64,000 nucleotides of DNA from Azolla caroliniana (Eukaryota > Polypodiophyta). The stretch is taken from contig JBHGNT010000018.1 of assembly GCA_043228905.1 (NCBI GenBank), forward strand, positions 11,656,001 through 11,720,000. Reading direction: 5' to 3'. The translations under genes were made by a program, and so were the position numbers. Below the pieces are notes generated by a model. It did not search any database. It saw only the letters and a program-made list of their open reading frames with translations, and was not told the origin of the DNA. Of this stretch, positions 9,982-19,485 are shown piece by piece. How positions within the stretch are numbered: position 1 is the stretch's first letter; each line of letters begins with the position of its first letter.

Positions 9982-10743
9982 TATTGGGAATATGGAGCGG
10001 AATCGGGATGATTAAAATTTCAAACATGATTTACACTACGATTTACACTTGATAAATAATAGATGGAAACCACAAGACGAAATGAGAGAGTACACCGAGA
10101 TTTAACGCTAAAAACCCAAATTTGGGAAAAACGACAGCTACCTTAGGTTCCGAAACAAATTCACTATTTTGTGAGTATACAAGGTGTTGATAGCCTCTAA
10201 AGCTTACTCTAGAGATATGCACATATATTTCAAGGCTACCGCCTTGGATACAATACTCACCCTACCAGATAGGATAAACAACAGAAAAATAACCAAAAAC
10301 ACAGAACAAATAAACCTGTTACAAGTGGACAGAAGAGTTATTGTGACTCTTTTGGGTAGTCCAGACAACACCTCACTAGATCTCCGTCTTTATAATTGCA
10401 ACGAGTTCTCGAGCTCCCACACTTGTTTTTGTTTTCTTGCAGAAGCTTTGTTGTGTTTTTCTCACACACCTCTTCTTCTCGAATCTCTGTTTTTCCAGCC
10501 TTAGTTCTGTTCACTCGTGTGCAATTTTTCTCTGTAACGCACTCTGTTTTCTTTGTCTTTCTCTCTATTTTTCACTCTCTGTTTTCTCTCAAAAAATCAG
10601 GTCACGCTGTCTCTCTTTTTCTTTCATTTATCTGTTTTTCAGCTTTGTCTTCTTGTAGTCCAACGTCTATATCAGTGTTCACACACACACATACAAAAAA
10701 GACACCCAAAAAAACATACAAAAAAAGAAAAAGGCATACATAC

Positions 10744-10780
<37 letters not shown>

Positions 10781-10869
10781 AACACAACTAATTATAACTT
10801 GCCTTAAGCCTATTCGGCGTTCAGCCGACTCAATGTTGTGGGCTCCACTTGAGTGAACAAGCCCCAACA
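9982..10869 (-). repeat. Copia D 3' LTR
   Basis: This 888-bp repeat matches the 5' LTR (20217-21145). On the plus strand it runs from TATTGGGAATATGGAGC to GCCCCAACA; the terminal dinucleotide has mutated from TG to TA. A (CATA)n/(TA)n microsatellite lies at about 10736-10783. The internal side abuts the polypurine tract at 10870. Confidence 0.9.
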
Positions 10870-10890
10870 ATTCTCCCCCTCCGTCTCAAG
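10870..10890 (-). other. Copia D polypurine tract
   Basis: The minus strand reads GGAGGGGGAGAAT immediately before the 3' LTR. It lies 22-42 bp from the left edge of chromovirus E. Confidence 0.85.
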
Positions 10891-10911
10891 TGGGGGGCAC
10901 AACCAAGTTTG

Positions 10912-11264
10912 TGTCACGGATCATAAACTCAAGAGACAACGAAGAAGATAACCAAATGGACAAGAAAGAAGATAGTACTAAAGGAAAGACTCCATAACTG
11001 GTGTTGTTCACCTTGAATTCCTTCAAGGTGAACTCCTCTATTTATACTACATGGCATGCATACTTGTTGCACGCATGTGAATCTACAATAGAGCATGTAG
11101 GTATGCATGCATGTGCCAAGTGTAAATACTACAAGGGAGCAACTATGCACATGATGCTAGCAAAATAATAAGGAACAATTACATACATAACTAGTACTAG
11201 ATATCTTGGTTAACTCATAATAGTAGATTACAACATGGTCATGTCAAGAGTTCGAATCTTGACA
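10912..11264 (-). repeat. Chromovirus E 3' LTR
   Basis: On the plus strand it runs TGTCACGGATC to GAATCTTGACA. It is base-for-base like the 5' LTR. The last 12 sense codons and the stop of pol lie inside it. The plus-strand right end is a near-perfect T-arm-like palindrome around GTTCGAATC. Confidence 0.95.
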
Positions 11265-14200
11265 TTATCCCCCCTCTTACGCCGCCGCCTTCCCAAATCG
11301 GCCGCTGGTTTGTGGGGATATCGGTGATGAAAATCTTGGACGACCTCTGGGGCATTTTGTAAATTTTCCGATGGTTCCCATGTGGCCTCAGACATGGGGT
11401 AACCCCTCCATAGGACGAGGTATTGCAAGTGTCGACGGTGCCAACGCGAGTCAAGGATTTGGTCGACCTCGTATTCCTCCCCTGTCGTCAATTGCACAGG
11501 TGGTGGTGGTGGGGCTTGACGTCCTGGGAGTTGTGAAGCATAATGGGGTTCGAGGAGGGAGACATGAAAAACATCGTGAATCCGGAAGTGGGATGGAAGG
11601 GCGAGCCGGAAGGCGACGGGATTGATGCACTCGATGATACGGAATGGTCCCAACTTCTTGTAGTCAAGTTTCGCACATGGACGAGTAGTAGAGATGTGTC
11701 GACGTAACAACCAGACCATGTCTCCAACGACAAAGTGTGGAGTGGAAGATCGATGGCGATCAGCCTGCTTCTTGTATCGTTCATTAGCAAGACTAAGCTC
11801 CAAGGATAAATCATGATGTACTTCTTCCAAAATGCGGGCACGATCCTCCGCCGAAGGGTTCACGGAAGTGGTAGGAAGGGAAATGTTGAAGCGAGGATGT
11901 AAACCGTAGTTGGCAAAGAAGGGAGTGACGCCAGTCGATGCATGGAGTGAATTATTGTAGGCGAATTCCGCGAGCGAAAGTAAGTTGACCCAATCATCTT
12001 GTTGGTAACTAACCGAGCACCGAAGATACTGCTCAAGGATTTGGTTGACACGCTCCGTTTGCCCGTCAGTTTGGGGGTGATAAGCGGAGGACAACTTGAC
12101 AGAGATGCCTAAAGTTTGTAGCAGGCGCTGCCAGAAGTGAGAGACAAACTGGGGTCCGCGATCCGAGATGACATCATCGGGGAGTCCATGCAAGCGTACT
12201 ACATTGTTGAGTAGGAGATGCACCATTCCTTCTCCGGAAATGGTTTTGGAGCATGGAGTGAAGTGAGCCATCTTCGTAAACCGATCGACAACGACCAACA
12301 CCGAGTCATAGCTATTGACCAAGGGTAGATCAGTTATCAGGTCCATAGAGATAGAGGCCCAAGGACGACGAGGACATGGAAGCGGCTGTAGTAAGCCGTA
12401 TGGCCGATGATGAATGGCTTTGGAGCGAGCACAAACCTCACAACTCTTTATGTATTCTTTGACCAGCTTCCATGGTTGTGGCCACCAATACCCCCGAGAG
12501 ATTAGCTCGAGGGTTTTCGCGACCCCGAAATGACCTGCAAGTGGGTCATCGTGGCATTCCTGCAACACCCGGGTGCGACATGGGCCCTCTGGGACGTATA
12601 AGAGATGATCTCGGAACAACAAACCCTCTTGTATGGTGAAGGTGTCAAGATCCTTCCTTTTGGTCGCCTTGGAGGGGTTTTGCAAACTATCTCGAATCTC
12701 GTTGGCGAACGCATCGGTCTTGGATGCATCAGTGATTTGTTGGAGTAAAGAATCATCCTGCAACATACAAGTGGCAAACAGATGCAATTGGTCGGGTTTC
12801 AACAAACGTCTAGATTGTTGAGCATAAGCAGCATCCCTAGGGCGGAGTGCAAGGTCAGCTCGGCGAGAAAGGGCATCAGCCTTCCCATGTTGGCCACCAG
12901 GTCGAAATACGATCTCAAAATCGTAGTCGGCGAGAAATGTAGACCAACGGGCCTGCCTTCGATTCAAAGTACGAGTGGTGGAAAAATAAACTAAATTTTT
13001 ATGATCAGTTACTACCTGGACACGATGTTGTGCGCCGGCCAAGTAGGGTCGCCATTCTTCAAAGGCAGCAATGATAGCAGCAAGCTCCTTGTCGTAAATG
13101 GGATAATTGATTTCAGATGCCGTAAATTTTCGGGAATAGTAAGCCACTGGGTGCATTAGGTTGTTGTCGTCTGCTTGGGATAAGATGGCGCCAATGGCAA
13201 AGTCAGAGGCATCGGTTTCGACTTGGAAGGGTTTTGTGGGGTCGGCATGTAGCAGCACCGGGGCAGTGATGAATGCGTGTTTGAGTGAGTCGAACGCATT
13301 TTGTGCCTCCGAGGTCCATAAAAATGGAGTGCCTTTATGGGTGAGAGCGATAAGAGGTTGTGCTAGGGTGGAAAACCCCTTGATGAAGCGACGGTAAAAA
13401 TTCGCGAAGCCAAGGAAGGATTGCACATCTTTAAGTCGCCTTGGAGTCGCCCACGCCTGAATGACAGAGACCTTCTTCATATCCATGGTGATGCCAGTAG
13501 ACGAGATGATGTAGCCCAGAAATTCGATCGAGGTACGATCGAACTCGCATTTCTCGCTTTTGGCATAAAGGCCATGCTCGCGAAGTTTGGCCAGAACTAA
13601 TCGGACTTGGCGAGTGTGCTCCTCCATGTTTGGCGAGAAAATGAGAATATCATCGAGGTAAATGACAACAAAAAGATCAAGATATTCTCGGAAAATATCG
13701 TTCATCATATGTTGAAAAACTGCGGGAGCGTTAGTAAGACCAAAAGGCATTACCTTGTATTCGAAATGCCCATATCGTGTTCGAAATGCGGTTTTCCATT
13801 CATCCCCCGGCTTGATGCGTACTAGATTGTACGCGCCACGCAGATCAACTTTGGAGAAGACACGCGCAACTCGGAGCCGATCAAGGAGTTCGGGGATCAG
13901 AGGTAGCGGATAGCGGTTGCGCACAGTGAGTTTGTTGAGACCTCGGTAGTCGACGCATAAGCGTAGAGAGCCGTCCTTCTTCTTCACAAATAAAATGGGG
14001 GCCCCGGCTGGTGACTTAGAAGGTTGAATAAAGCCTTTCTCGAGGTTCTCATCAAGATACACACGAAGGGCCTTCAACTCTGGTGCAGACAACGCATATA
14101 GAGGACCAAAGGGTGGACACACACCTTCTTGAAGATCAATCGGACAGTCGTAGAGTCGGTGTTCAGGCAACCGATCAGCATTACATTTTTCAAATACGTT

Positions 14201-14770
14201 GGAGAAGTGTTGGTATTTTTCGGGAATAACATGGAGTGTGTTAGAAATGGTGCCACAAACAAACCCATCCTGGACGGATGATGGGGTAGTCAATTCGGAG
14301 TCGACCGTCTCCGAAGGATAGGAAACTGAATTTACCTTCATACTTTTGCACGAGCATCTTGGCTTGCTAAATGTGATCGAGCGGTTGCACCAATCCACTA
14401 TTGGATTGTGCGCCTCCAACCACGTTAGTCCTAAGACGATCGGATGTCGAGGAGATGTGATGAGGTAAAAAGTGAGCTCCTCTTGGTGTGAGCCCACCCG
14501 AAGCCCTAATGGGATTGTAGCTTGAGTAATTGCACCTGACGAGAGGACGCACCCGTCGATGGCTTCAACTGGAATGGGTTTTGAGAGGCCAACGACAGGT
14601 GCTTGGGCAAACGCGACGTCGATGAAGCAAGAAGATGCCCCAAAATCAAGTAAAGCAACAGACTGAATGGAACTAGAGTTAAACGAAAGCCATACCTCCA
14701 ATGTGAAATTGCCTGATGGTCCGGCAATGGAACCAAGAGAATGTGGGCGAAGGGAGATGTCCAGTTGCAT
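11228..14770 (-). CDS. pol: Chromovirus E Pol: protease, RT, RNase H, integrase, chromodomain
   Basis: This 1,180-aa frame is uninterrupted. The protease motif is LLDFGASSCFID (D42), where most relatives have D-S/T-G. RT spans about 230-430 with FSKVDLRGAYN and the catalytic YLDD at 371-374. RNase H shows VETDASDFAIG, YDKELAAI and VTDHKNLVYFS. Integrase has the HHCC finger (HDDPLAGH...CEVC) and the triad in MDLITD, SDRGPQF and GQTERVNQ, then a GPF-type C-terminus (KLGPFRII). The chromodomain is at about 1097-1150, with the aromatic residues of YLVLWRGYP and ATWEPSENL; such domains guide integration to marked chromatin. Pol is in the -1 frame relative to gag and starts at an ATG five bases after the gag stop. 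Confidence 0.95.
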   Translation of the reverse strand: MQLDISLRPHSLGSIAGPSGNFTLEVWLSFNSSSIQSVALLDFGASSCFIDVAFAQAPVVGLSKPIPVEAIDGCVLSSGAITQATIPLGLRVGSHQEELTFYLITSPRHPIVLGLTWLEAHNPIVDWCNRSITFSKPRCSCKSMKVNSVSYPSETVDSELTTPSSVQDGFVCGTISNTLHVIPEKYQHFSNVFEKCNADRLPEHRLYDCPIDLQEGVCPPFGPLYALSAPELKALRVYLDENLEKGFIQPSKSPAGAPILFVKKKDGSLRLCVDYRGLNKLTVRNRYPLPLIPELLDRLRVARVFSKVDLRGAYNLVRIKPGDEWKTAFRTRYGHFEYKVMPFGLTNAPAVFQHMMNDIFREYLDLFVVIYLDDILIFSPNMEEHTRQVRLVLAKLREHGLYAKSEKCEFDRTSIEFLGYIISSTGITMDMKKVSVIQAWATPRRLKDVQSFLGFANFYRRFIKGFSTLAQPLIALTHKGTPFLWTSEAQNAFDSLKHAFITAPVLLHADPTKPFQVETDASDFAIGAILSQADDNNLMHPVAYYSRKFTASEINYPIYDKELAAIIAAFEEWRPYLAGAQHRVQVVTDHKNLVYFSTTRTLNRRQARWSTFLADYDFEIVFRPGGQHGKADALSRRADLALRPRDAAYAQQSRRLLKPDQLHLFATCMLQDDSLLQQITDASKTDAFANEIRDSLQNPSKATKRKDLDTFTIQEGLLFRDHLLYVPEGPCRTRVLQECHDDPLAGHFGVAKTLELISRGYWWPQPWKLVKEYIKSCEVCARSKAIHHRPYGLLQPLPCPRRPWASISMDLITDLPLVNSYDSVLVVVDRFTKMAHFTPCSKTISGEGMVHLLLNNVVRLHGLPDDVISDRGPQFVSHFWQRLLQTLGISVKLSSAYHPQTDGQTERVNQILEQYLRCSVSYQQDDWVNLLSLAEFAYNNSLHASTGVTPFFANYGLHPRFNISLPTTSVNPSAEDRARILEEVHHDLSLELSLANERYKKQADRHRSSTPHFVVGDMVWLLRRHISTTRPCAKLDYKKLGPFRIIECINPVAFRLALPSHFRIHDVFHVSLLEPHYASQLPGRQAPPPPPVQLTTGEEYEVDQILDSRWHRRHLQYLVLWRGYPMSEATWEPSENLQNAPEVVQDFHHRYPHKPAADLGRRRRKRGDNVKIRTLDMTML
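11265..11281 (-). other. Chromovirus E polypurine tract
   Basis: The minus strand reads AAGAGGGGGGATAA directly before the 3' LTR. It overlaps the coding sequence for the basic tail of Pol. Confidence 0.88.
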
Positions 14771-14775
14771 GGCTC

Positions 14776-15792
14776 CTACTGCAACCGAACGATGTCGTTT
14801 TCCGGATGTTGGGGTCCGTTAGCTCTATGGAATTGTGGGCGAGTACTCCTAGGACAATGGCGAACGACATGACCGGAGGCGCCACAATACATGCACAAGC
14901 CATTAGCCCGCCGAAATTGTCGGTCAACATCAGTAAATGGTCGAAATCGGGCTTGATCAATTTCCATGGGGACAGGAGCATCTGCCGAAGTAGGCGAGTG
15001 TGAGGATGCTTGGGTTTGTATGACCGGGGCGTGGCGTGGAAGTGAATGAGGTGGGAACCAAGTCCGGCGCTCTTCTTGGCGAAATTCGAAAAGACGATTG
15101 TCACAATGGACTGCTTGTGAAATCGCTTGGGATAACGAGGTAGGCTCCGGAAAGTTTAAGAGAAGATTCTTGACATTGCTTCGAAGACCGCGCCGAAAGT
15201 GATCAGCTAAAGCTTGATCATCCCAATTGACGTCGCATGCTAGTTGTCGAAATTTGGAAGCATAGACCGAAGCTGCACGTGAACCTTGTTCGAGTGCATA
15301 AATCTTGTTAAGAGCTGTACGTCGTCGGTCCGTCTCTCCAAATGTGGCCTCTAACTCGGCGAGGAAGGCGGGAAAGTCCTCCAATAAAGGTGATGAGGTT
15401 TCTACCAATGGTGCAAACCAAGCTTGGGCCGGACCGGAGAGAAGGGTGCCCACAAGGCCGACTTGTCGAAGACCATCTCCATAACGTTGAGGTTGTAGCC
15501 GAATGATAAGTCGAACTTGGTTGATGAACCCTTGGAAACGCGACCTCGTTCCATCAAATTTTTCTGGGAGGCTAACCTTAGGCTCAAGAAACTGTGACGA
15601 AGCTAGGCTAGATGTTGGTAGAAGATCGGGCTCTAGGCTAGGTTGTTGTGGGAGACTAGGGTTCGGGGGTTGTGAGGATAGGGAGGTACCGACTTGAAGT
15701 TCTTGTAAAGAATTTCGAAGAGCTTCATTTTCAAGCTGTAGTTGTCGTAAGGCTACCATTATTTGGCCTAACTCACTAGTTGAGTCGGACAT
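14776..15792 (-). CDS. gag: Chromovirus E Gag
   Basis: The 338-aa protein has an N-terminal coiled coil (LRQLQLENEALRNSLQELQ), a retrotransposon Gag core at about 75-230 (FINQVRLIIRLQP, GTLLSGPAQAWFAPLVE, FAAFLAELEATF-like segment, ASVYASKFRQLACDV) and a CCHC knuckle (CMYCGASGHVVRHC) near residue 300. It forms the particle and packages RNA. The ATG lies about 50 bp inside the LTR on the minus strand. It ends in TAG, followed after GAGCC by the pol ATG. Confidence 0.95.
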   Translation of the reverse strand: MSDSTSELGQIMVALRQLQLENEALRNSLQELQVGTSLSSQPPNPSLPQQPSLEPDLLPTSSLASSQFLEPKVSLPEKFDGTRSRFQGFINQVRLIIRLQPQRYGDGLRQVGLVGTLLSGPAQAWFAPLVETSSPLLEDFPAFLAELEATFGETDRRRTALNKIYALEQGSRAASVYASKFRQLACDVNWDDQALADHFRRGLRSNVKNLLLNFPEPTSLSQAISQAVHCDNRLFEFRQEERRTWFPPHSLPRHAPVIQTQASSHSPTSADAPVPMEIDQARFRPFTDVDRQFRRANGLCMYCGASGHVVRHCPRSTRPQFHRANGPQHPENDIVRLQ

Positions 15793-15829
15793 AGCTATGG
15801 CTTATGAGAGGGAGAGCTATGAGGATGGG

Positions 15830-15840
15830 AAGGTGAACAA
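15830..15840 (-). promoter_or_regulatory. Chromovirus E primer-binding site, apparently self-primed
   Basis: Two bases inside the 5' LTR the minus strand reads TTGTTCACCTT. No common plant tRNA 3' end fits it. It is exactly complementary to AAGGTGAACAA, which starts at 15945 in the LTR, 32 bases downstream of the TATA box, where the transcript should begin. The 11-base length matches the self-priming arrangement known for S. pombe Tf1 and relatives. The complementarity is seen; the mechanism is inferred. Confidence 0.8.
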
Positions 15841-15842
15841 AC

Positions 15843-16195
15843 TGTCACGGATCATAAACTCAAGAGACAACGAAGAAGATAACCAAATGGACAAGAAAGA
15901 AGATAGTACTAAAGGAAAGACTCCATAACTGGTGTTGTTCACCTTGAATTCCTTCAAGGTGAACTCCTCTATTTATACTACATGGCATGCATACTTGTTG
16001 CACGCATGTGAATCTACAATAGAGCATGTAGGTATGCATGCATGTGCCAAGTGTAAATACTACAAGGGAGCAACTATGCACATGATGCTAGCAAAATAAT
16101 AAGGAACAATTACATACATAACTAGTACTAGATATCTTGGTTAACTCATAATAGTAGATTACAACATGGTCATGTCAAGAGTTCGAATCTTGACA
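15843..16195 (-). repeat. Chromovirus E 5' LTR
   Basis: The 353-bp LTR reads TGTCAAGATTCG to CCGTGACA on the minus strand and is identical to the 3' copy. It carries the promoter (TATA at 15970-15977), a 12-bp-arm hairpin at the predicted start and an antisense tRNA-like T-arm at its outer edge. Confidence 0.95.
15937..15977 (-). promoter_or_regulatory. Chromovirus E core promoter and start-site hairpin
   Basis: On the minus strand TATAAATA occupies 15977-15970. Downstream, 15964-15937 is a perfect inverted repeat with 12-nt arms (GTTCACCTTGAA and its complement) and a 4-nt GGAA loop. The predicted transcript start at 15945 lies in the second arm and supplies the 11-nt primer. An identical copy sits in the 3' LTR at 11006-11046. 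Confidence 0.75.
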
Positions 16196-16200
16196 GTTTG

Positions 16201-16537
16201 CCTTTTGTTTGCAAACTTCAAGCTTCTCCCTTGAAAAAATTTTAGTCATCATGTCAGAGCCATTCTCATTGGTATGTATCTTCTCAATGTGCATTTTCTT
16301 TCCTTCAAGCACATCTCTAATCCAATGGTATCTAACATCAATGTGCTTTGACTTAGAGTGAAAGGAAGAATTCTTGCTTAAGTGGATAACACTTTGGCTA
16401 TCACAATACAAAATGTACCGTTCTTGGGCCAGCCCCAACTCTTGTAGGAATTTCTTTAGCCATAACAATTCCTTACTAGCTTCTGTGGCAGTAATATACT
16501 CAGCCTCCGTTGTGGATAATGCCACACATTTTTGCAA
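16201..16537 (-). pseudogene. Copia D RNase H
   Basis: Typical RNase H motifs are present: ALSTTEAEYITATEASKE, LYCDSQSVIHLSKN, HSKSKHIDVRYHWIRD and DMMTKIFSREKLE. It is separated from the RT frame by a TGA where relatives have tryptophan before QSRLQKC. Chromovirus E is inserted a few codons before its natural end; codons after about 16196 belong to the E LTR. Confidence 0.88.
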
Positions 16538-16546
16538 TCTCGATTG

Positions 16547-18319
16547 TCAAGAGACCGCTCCCCCTGCAAAGATCATTAGGTAACCAGATGTAGACTTTCT
16601 GGACTCAACATCACCAGCCATATTGGCATCTATATATCCATCTAATATAGTTTGGTTCTCACCAAATTTTAGACAGACTCTTGAGGTACCCCTCAGATAT
16701 CGCAGGATCCATTTCACTGCTTCCCAATGATCTTTTCCAGGGTTCGATAGAAAACGGCTCACTACACCAACTGCGTGAGCAATGTCCGGCCTCGTGCATA
16801 CCATATCATACATTAAACTACCGACTACAAAGGCATATGGTATTTGCTTCATTCCCTCTTGCTCTTCATCACTCGTAGGGCATTGAGCTGAGCTAAATTT
16901 AAAGTGGCCCGCGAGTGGAGTGTTGACCGGCTTACTCTTAGCCATGTTGAATCTCTCAAGTACCTTCTCAATGTACTTTTCTTGAGACAACCAAAGTCTT
17001 TTGCTTGCCATGTCCCTGGTTATCTTCATCCCAAGGATTTGCTTGGCTGGTCCCAAGTCTTTCATAGCAAAAGATTTGTTGAGTTCCTTTTTCAGCTTCT
17101 CAATCTTGTTGGTGTCTTGACCAATGATCAACATATCATCAATATACAAGAGCAAAATGACAAAATCCCCATTTGGGAATTTCTTAACAAACACACAATG
17201 GTCTATGTTTGTTCTATTATACCCATGGTTCAACATAAAGGAGTCAAACTTTTTGTACCAAAGTCTAGGAGCTTGTTTTAGGCTGTACAAGCTCTTCTTT
17301 AACTTGCATACCAGGTTTTCCTTACCTTTGACTCCAAACCCTTCGGGTTGATCCATGTAAATCTCTTCTTCCAAATCGCCATGGAGGAAGGCGGTTTTTA
17401 CATCAAGTTGCTCGATTTCTAGATTGAGACTGGTTACGATCCCAAGTACAACTCTGATCAAGGACATCTTCACCACTGGTGAGAAAATCTCCTCGAAATC
17501 AATTCCCTTTTTTTGGTTGAACCCCTTCACAACCAATCTTGCCTTGTATCTTGGCTGTGAGCAATGTTCCTCAGTCTTGAGCTTGTAAACCCATTTGTTT
17601 TTCAGCGCTATCTTGCCCTTAGGCAGCTTTACAAGATCATAAGTGTGATTGTCATGCAAAGACTTCATCTCATCATGCATGGCGTCAGGCCATTCCTCCT
17701 TATGATCATTTGCCATAGCTTCTCTAAAGCTTTTTGGATCTCCTCCATCTGAAAGCATCACATATTCATATGGGTTGTATCTAGTAGAAGGTCTTCTTTG
17801 TCTCATAAACCTTCTAACCTCTTCCTCTTCTGGAGGAGCTGCTAAAATGTCACCTAGAGTATGATGGTCATGATTCTGCCCATCATCATCGTCGGCTGCA
17901 TCATTAGCCGTATCATCATACTCCTCGATATCTCCCCCATGACCCTGTGTGTCTGTGGCAGGCATTGGGTGTTCGGTGACTGAAAAATCAGGGGTGAGAT
18001 TTGGCATTTCATTCGGCTTCGGATCTTGTAAGGTCTGATCCTCAAGGAATACCACATCCCTGCTTCTAATGACCTTCTTCTCTACTAGGTCATAAAATCT
18101 ATAGCCGAATTCCTCATGGACGTATCCCAAAAATATGCATGGTTTGCATTTGTCATCAAGCTTGGATCTTTCATCTTTTGGGATGTGGACATAAGCCTTG
18201 CAACCAAACACTCTTAAGTGTTTGTATGTCACCTCCTTACCTGTCCAAACCCTCTCGAGTACATCACCATCCAATGGGATTGATGGGGACAGGTTTATGA
18301 GGTCAACGATAGTCCTCAT
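16547..18319 (-). pseudogene. Copia D integrase C-terminus, linker and reverse transcriptase
   Basis: This 590-codon open stretch starts in the integrase tail (KHLRVFGCKAYVHIPKDERSK) and passes a Gln/Asp-rich linker. It then contains a complete RT: KNKWVYKLK, KARLVVKGFNQKKGIDF, LDVKTAFLHGDLEEEIYM, KSLYSLKQAPRLWY, LLYIDDMLIIG (YIDD) and FAMKDLGPAKQILGMKI, then TRPDIAHAVGVVSRFL leading to RNase H. The RT itself looks undamaged. A one-base insertion in a G run at about 18320 separates it from the integrase core. Confidence 0.93.
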
Positions 18320-18323
18320 TGCT

Positions 18324-18672
18324 TCACCCCCAAAAAGATTTCGGTAATTTTGAGTGGGATAACATGCATCTTATCCGTTCACAAATTGTCCTATTCATCC
18401 TCTCAGCCACGCCATTCTGCTGAGGTGTTTTCGGGACACTTCTCTCTAGCCTAATACTATGCTCACGACAATATTCCTCAAATCGTCCCTGATATTCACC
18501 GCCGTTATCAGAACGGATACATTTAAGCTTTCTTCCTATTTCTCTTTCCACACTTACATGAAAGTTCCTAAAGATTTCAAACTCTTGATCTTTAGTCTTT
18601 AATGCAAAACATCACAACTTCCTCGAGAAGTCATCGATAAACGTGGCAAAGTACAATGCTCCCCCAAGAGTT
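18324..18672 (-). pseudogene. Copia D integrase core
   Basis: The open part (18324-18551) has the second aspartate (RSDNGGEYQGRFEEYC) and the catalytic glutamate (NGVAERMNRTI), ending in LPKSFWG at the frameshift. The 18552-18672 stretch continues the core (LKTKDQEFEIF...) with a stop and encodes the FATFIDDFSRK region in another frame. Confidence 0.87.
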
Positions 18673-19230
18673 CTATCTTTCATATAGCACAAGTCCGTGT
18701 GCACCAATTCCAATGGCTGAAAATTTTCTTTTGGGGGGCGGGTGCTGAAAGGCAACTATGTGTTGTTTACCGGCCAAGCAATCAACACAAGTTTCTAAGT
18801 GCATACCTCTTATCTCAGGTAGGATGTTCTTTCTAGCTAGCACCTCGAGTCCTTTTTGACTCATGTGCCCAAGTCTCTTGTGCCACAATTCAATAGGTAC
18901 TTCCTTATCAGTGACATTCACCTCTCCACTGGACACCATAACATGCATTACATAAAGGGAATTCTCTTTTAGGCATCTTGCTAATACTACCGAGCCTTTG
19001 ATGAGCTTCCATTTTCCTTCACCGAAGGAATTTATGTAACCCTCATCATCAAGCTTACCGGCTGAAATAATATTCAACCGAATGTCCGTTACATGCCTAA
19101 CATCATTTAATACTAGTTTGCAATCCGTGTTCGTGGTTAGAATTATATTTCCTATGCCAACAACCTCTCTTATGCCGTGGTTAGCCATTTTGACTTTGCC
19201 AAAGTCACCACCGGCATATGATGAGAACAT
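18673..19230 (-). pseudogene. Copia D protease C-terminus and GAG-pre-integrase
   Basis: Motifs such as FSSYAGGDFGKVKMANHGIR, EVVGIGNI, LNDVRHVTDIRLNIISAGKLDDEGY and SVVLARCLKENSLYVMH lead to the zinc module ELWHKRLGHMSQKG...CVDCLAGKQH. A frameshift at about 18740 precedes the integrase aspartate. Confidence 0.87.
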
Positions 19231-19485
19231 CTCTCGGTATGGAGTGATGTGATACGAGGCTCCCGAGTCAATAATCCAGTCAATTTGTTGGCATGCTAAG
19301 CTAACACACGCGTCATCACAAGCAACGACAATGTCACCATCACAAGTGGTTGTAGTGAGGTCATTGCTCTTATTATCGGTGGTTCCTTTCTTTTGGTCTT
19401 TCTTTTTCTTCTAACAATCTCTGTCATAATGGTTTGGACCACCACAATAACGACATGAAAAATATTTCTTGAAGTCTTTTCTACT
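19231..19485 (-). pseudogene. Copia D zinc knuckle and protease N-terminus
   Basis: The knuckle CRYCGGPNHYDRDC is readable at about 19415-19456. A stop follows it. The protease N-terminal motif WIIDSGAS is at about 19260-19285, with the D-S-G-A catalytic residues kept. Confidence 0.75.

Larger units (their letters stand above)
10912..16195 (-). mobile_element. Chromovirus E: structurally intact Ty3/gypsy element with chromodomain
   Basis: The element is 5,284 bp, with two 353-bp LTRs (10912-11264 and 15843-16195) that I read as identical. The flanking 5-bp target duplication GTTTG is perfect (10907-10911 and 16196-16200). Between the LTRs are an open gag (338 codons) and an open pol (1,180 codons) ending in a chromodomain. 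RT precedes integrase, so it is Ty3-type. Sequence style (LRGAYNLVRIKPGDEWKTAF, YGHFEYKVMPFGLTNAP) resembles the Tf1/sushi and Tcn1-like chromovirus group rather than the usual seed-plant chromoviruses. Identical LTRs mean a recent insertion into copia D. Confidence 0.96.

Noticed and set aside
10929-11150. 73-codon minus frame, repeated identically at 15860-16081
   Set aside because: It lies wholly inside the two identical E LTRs and overlaps promoter elements; it has no homologue.
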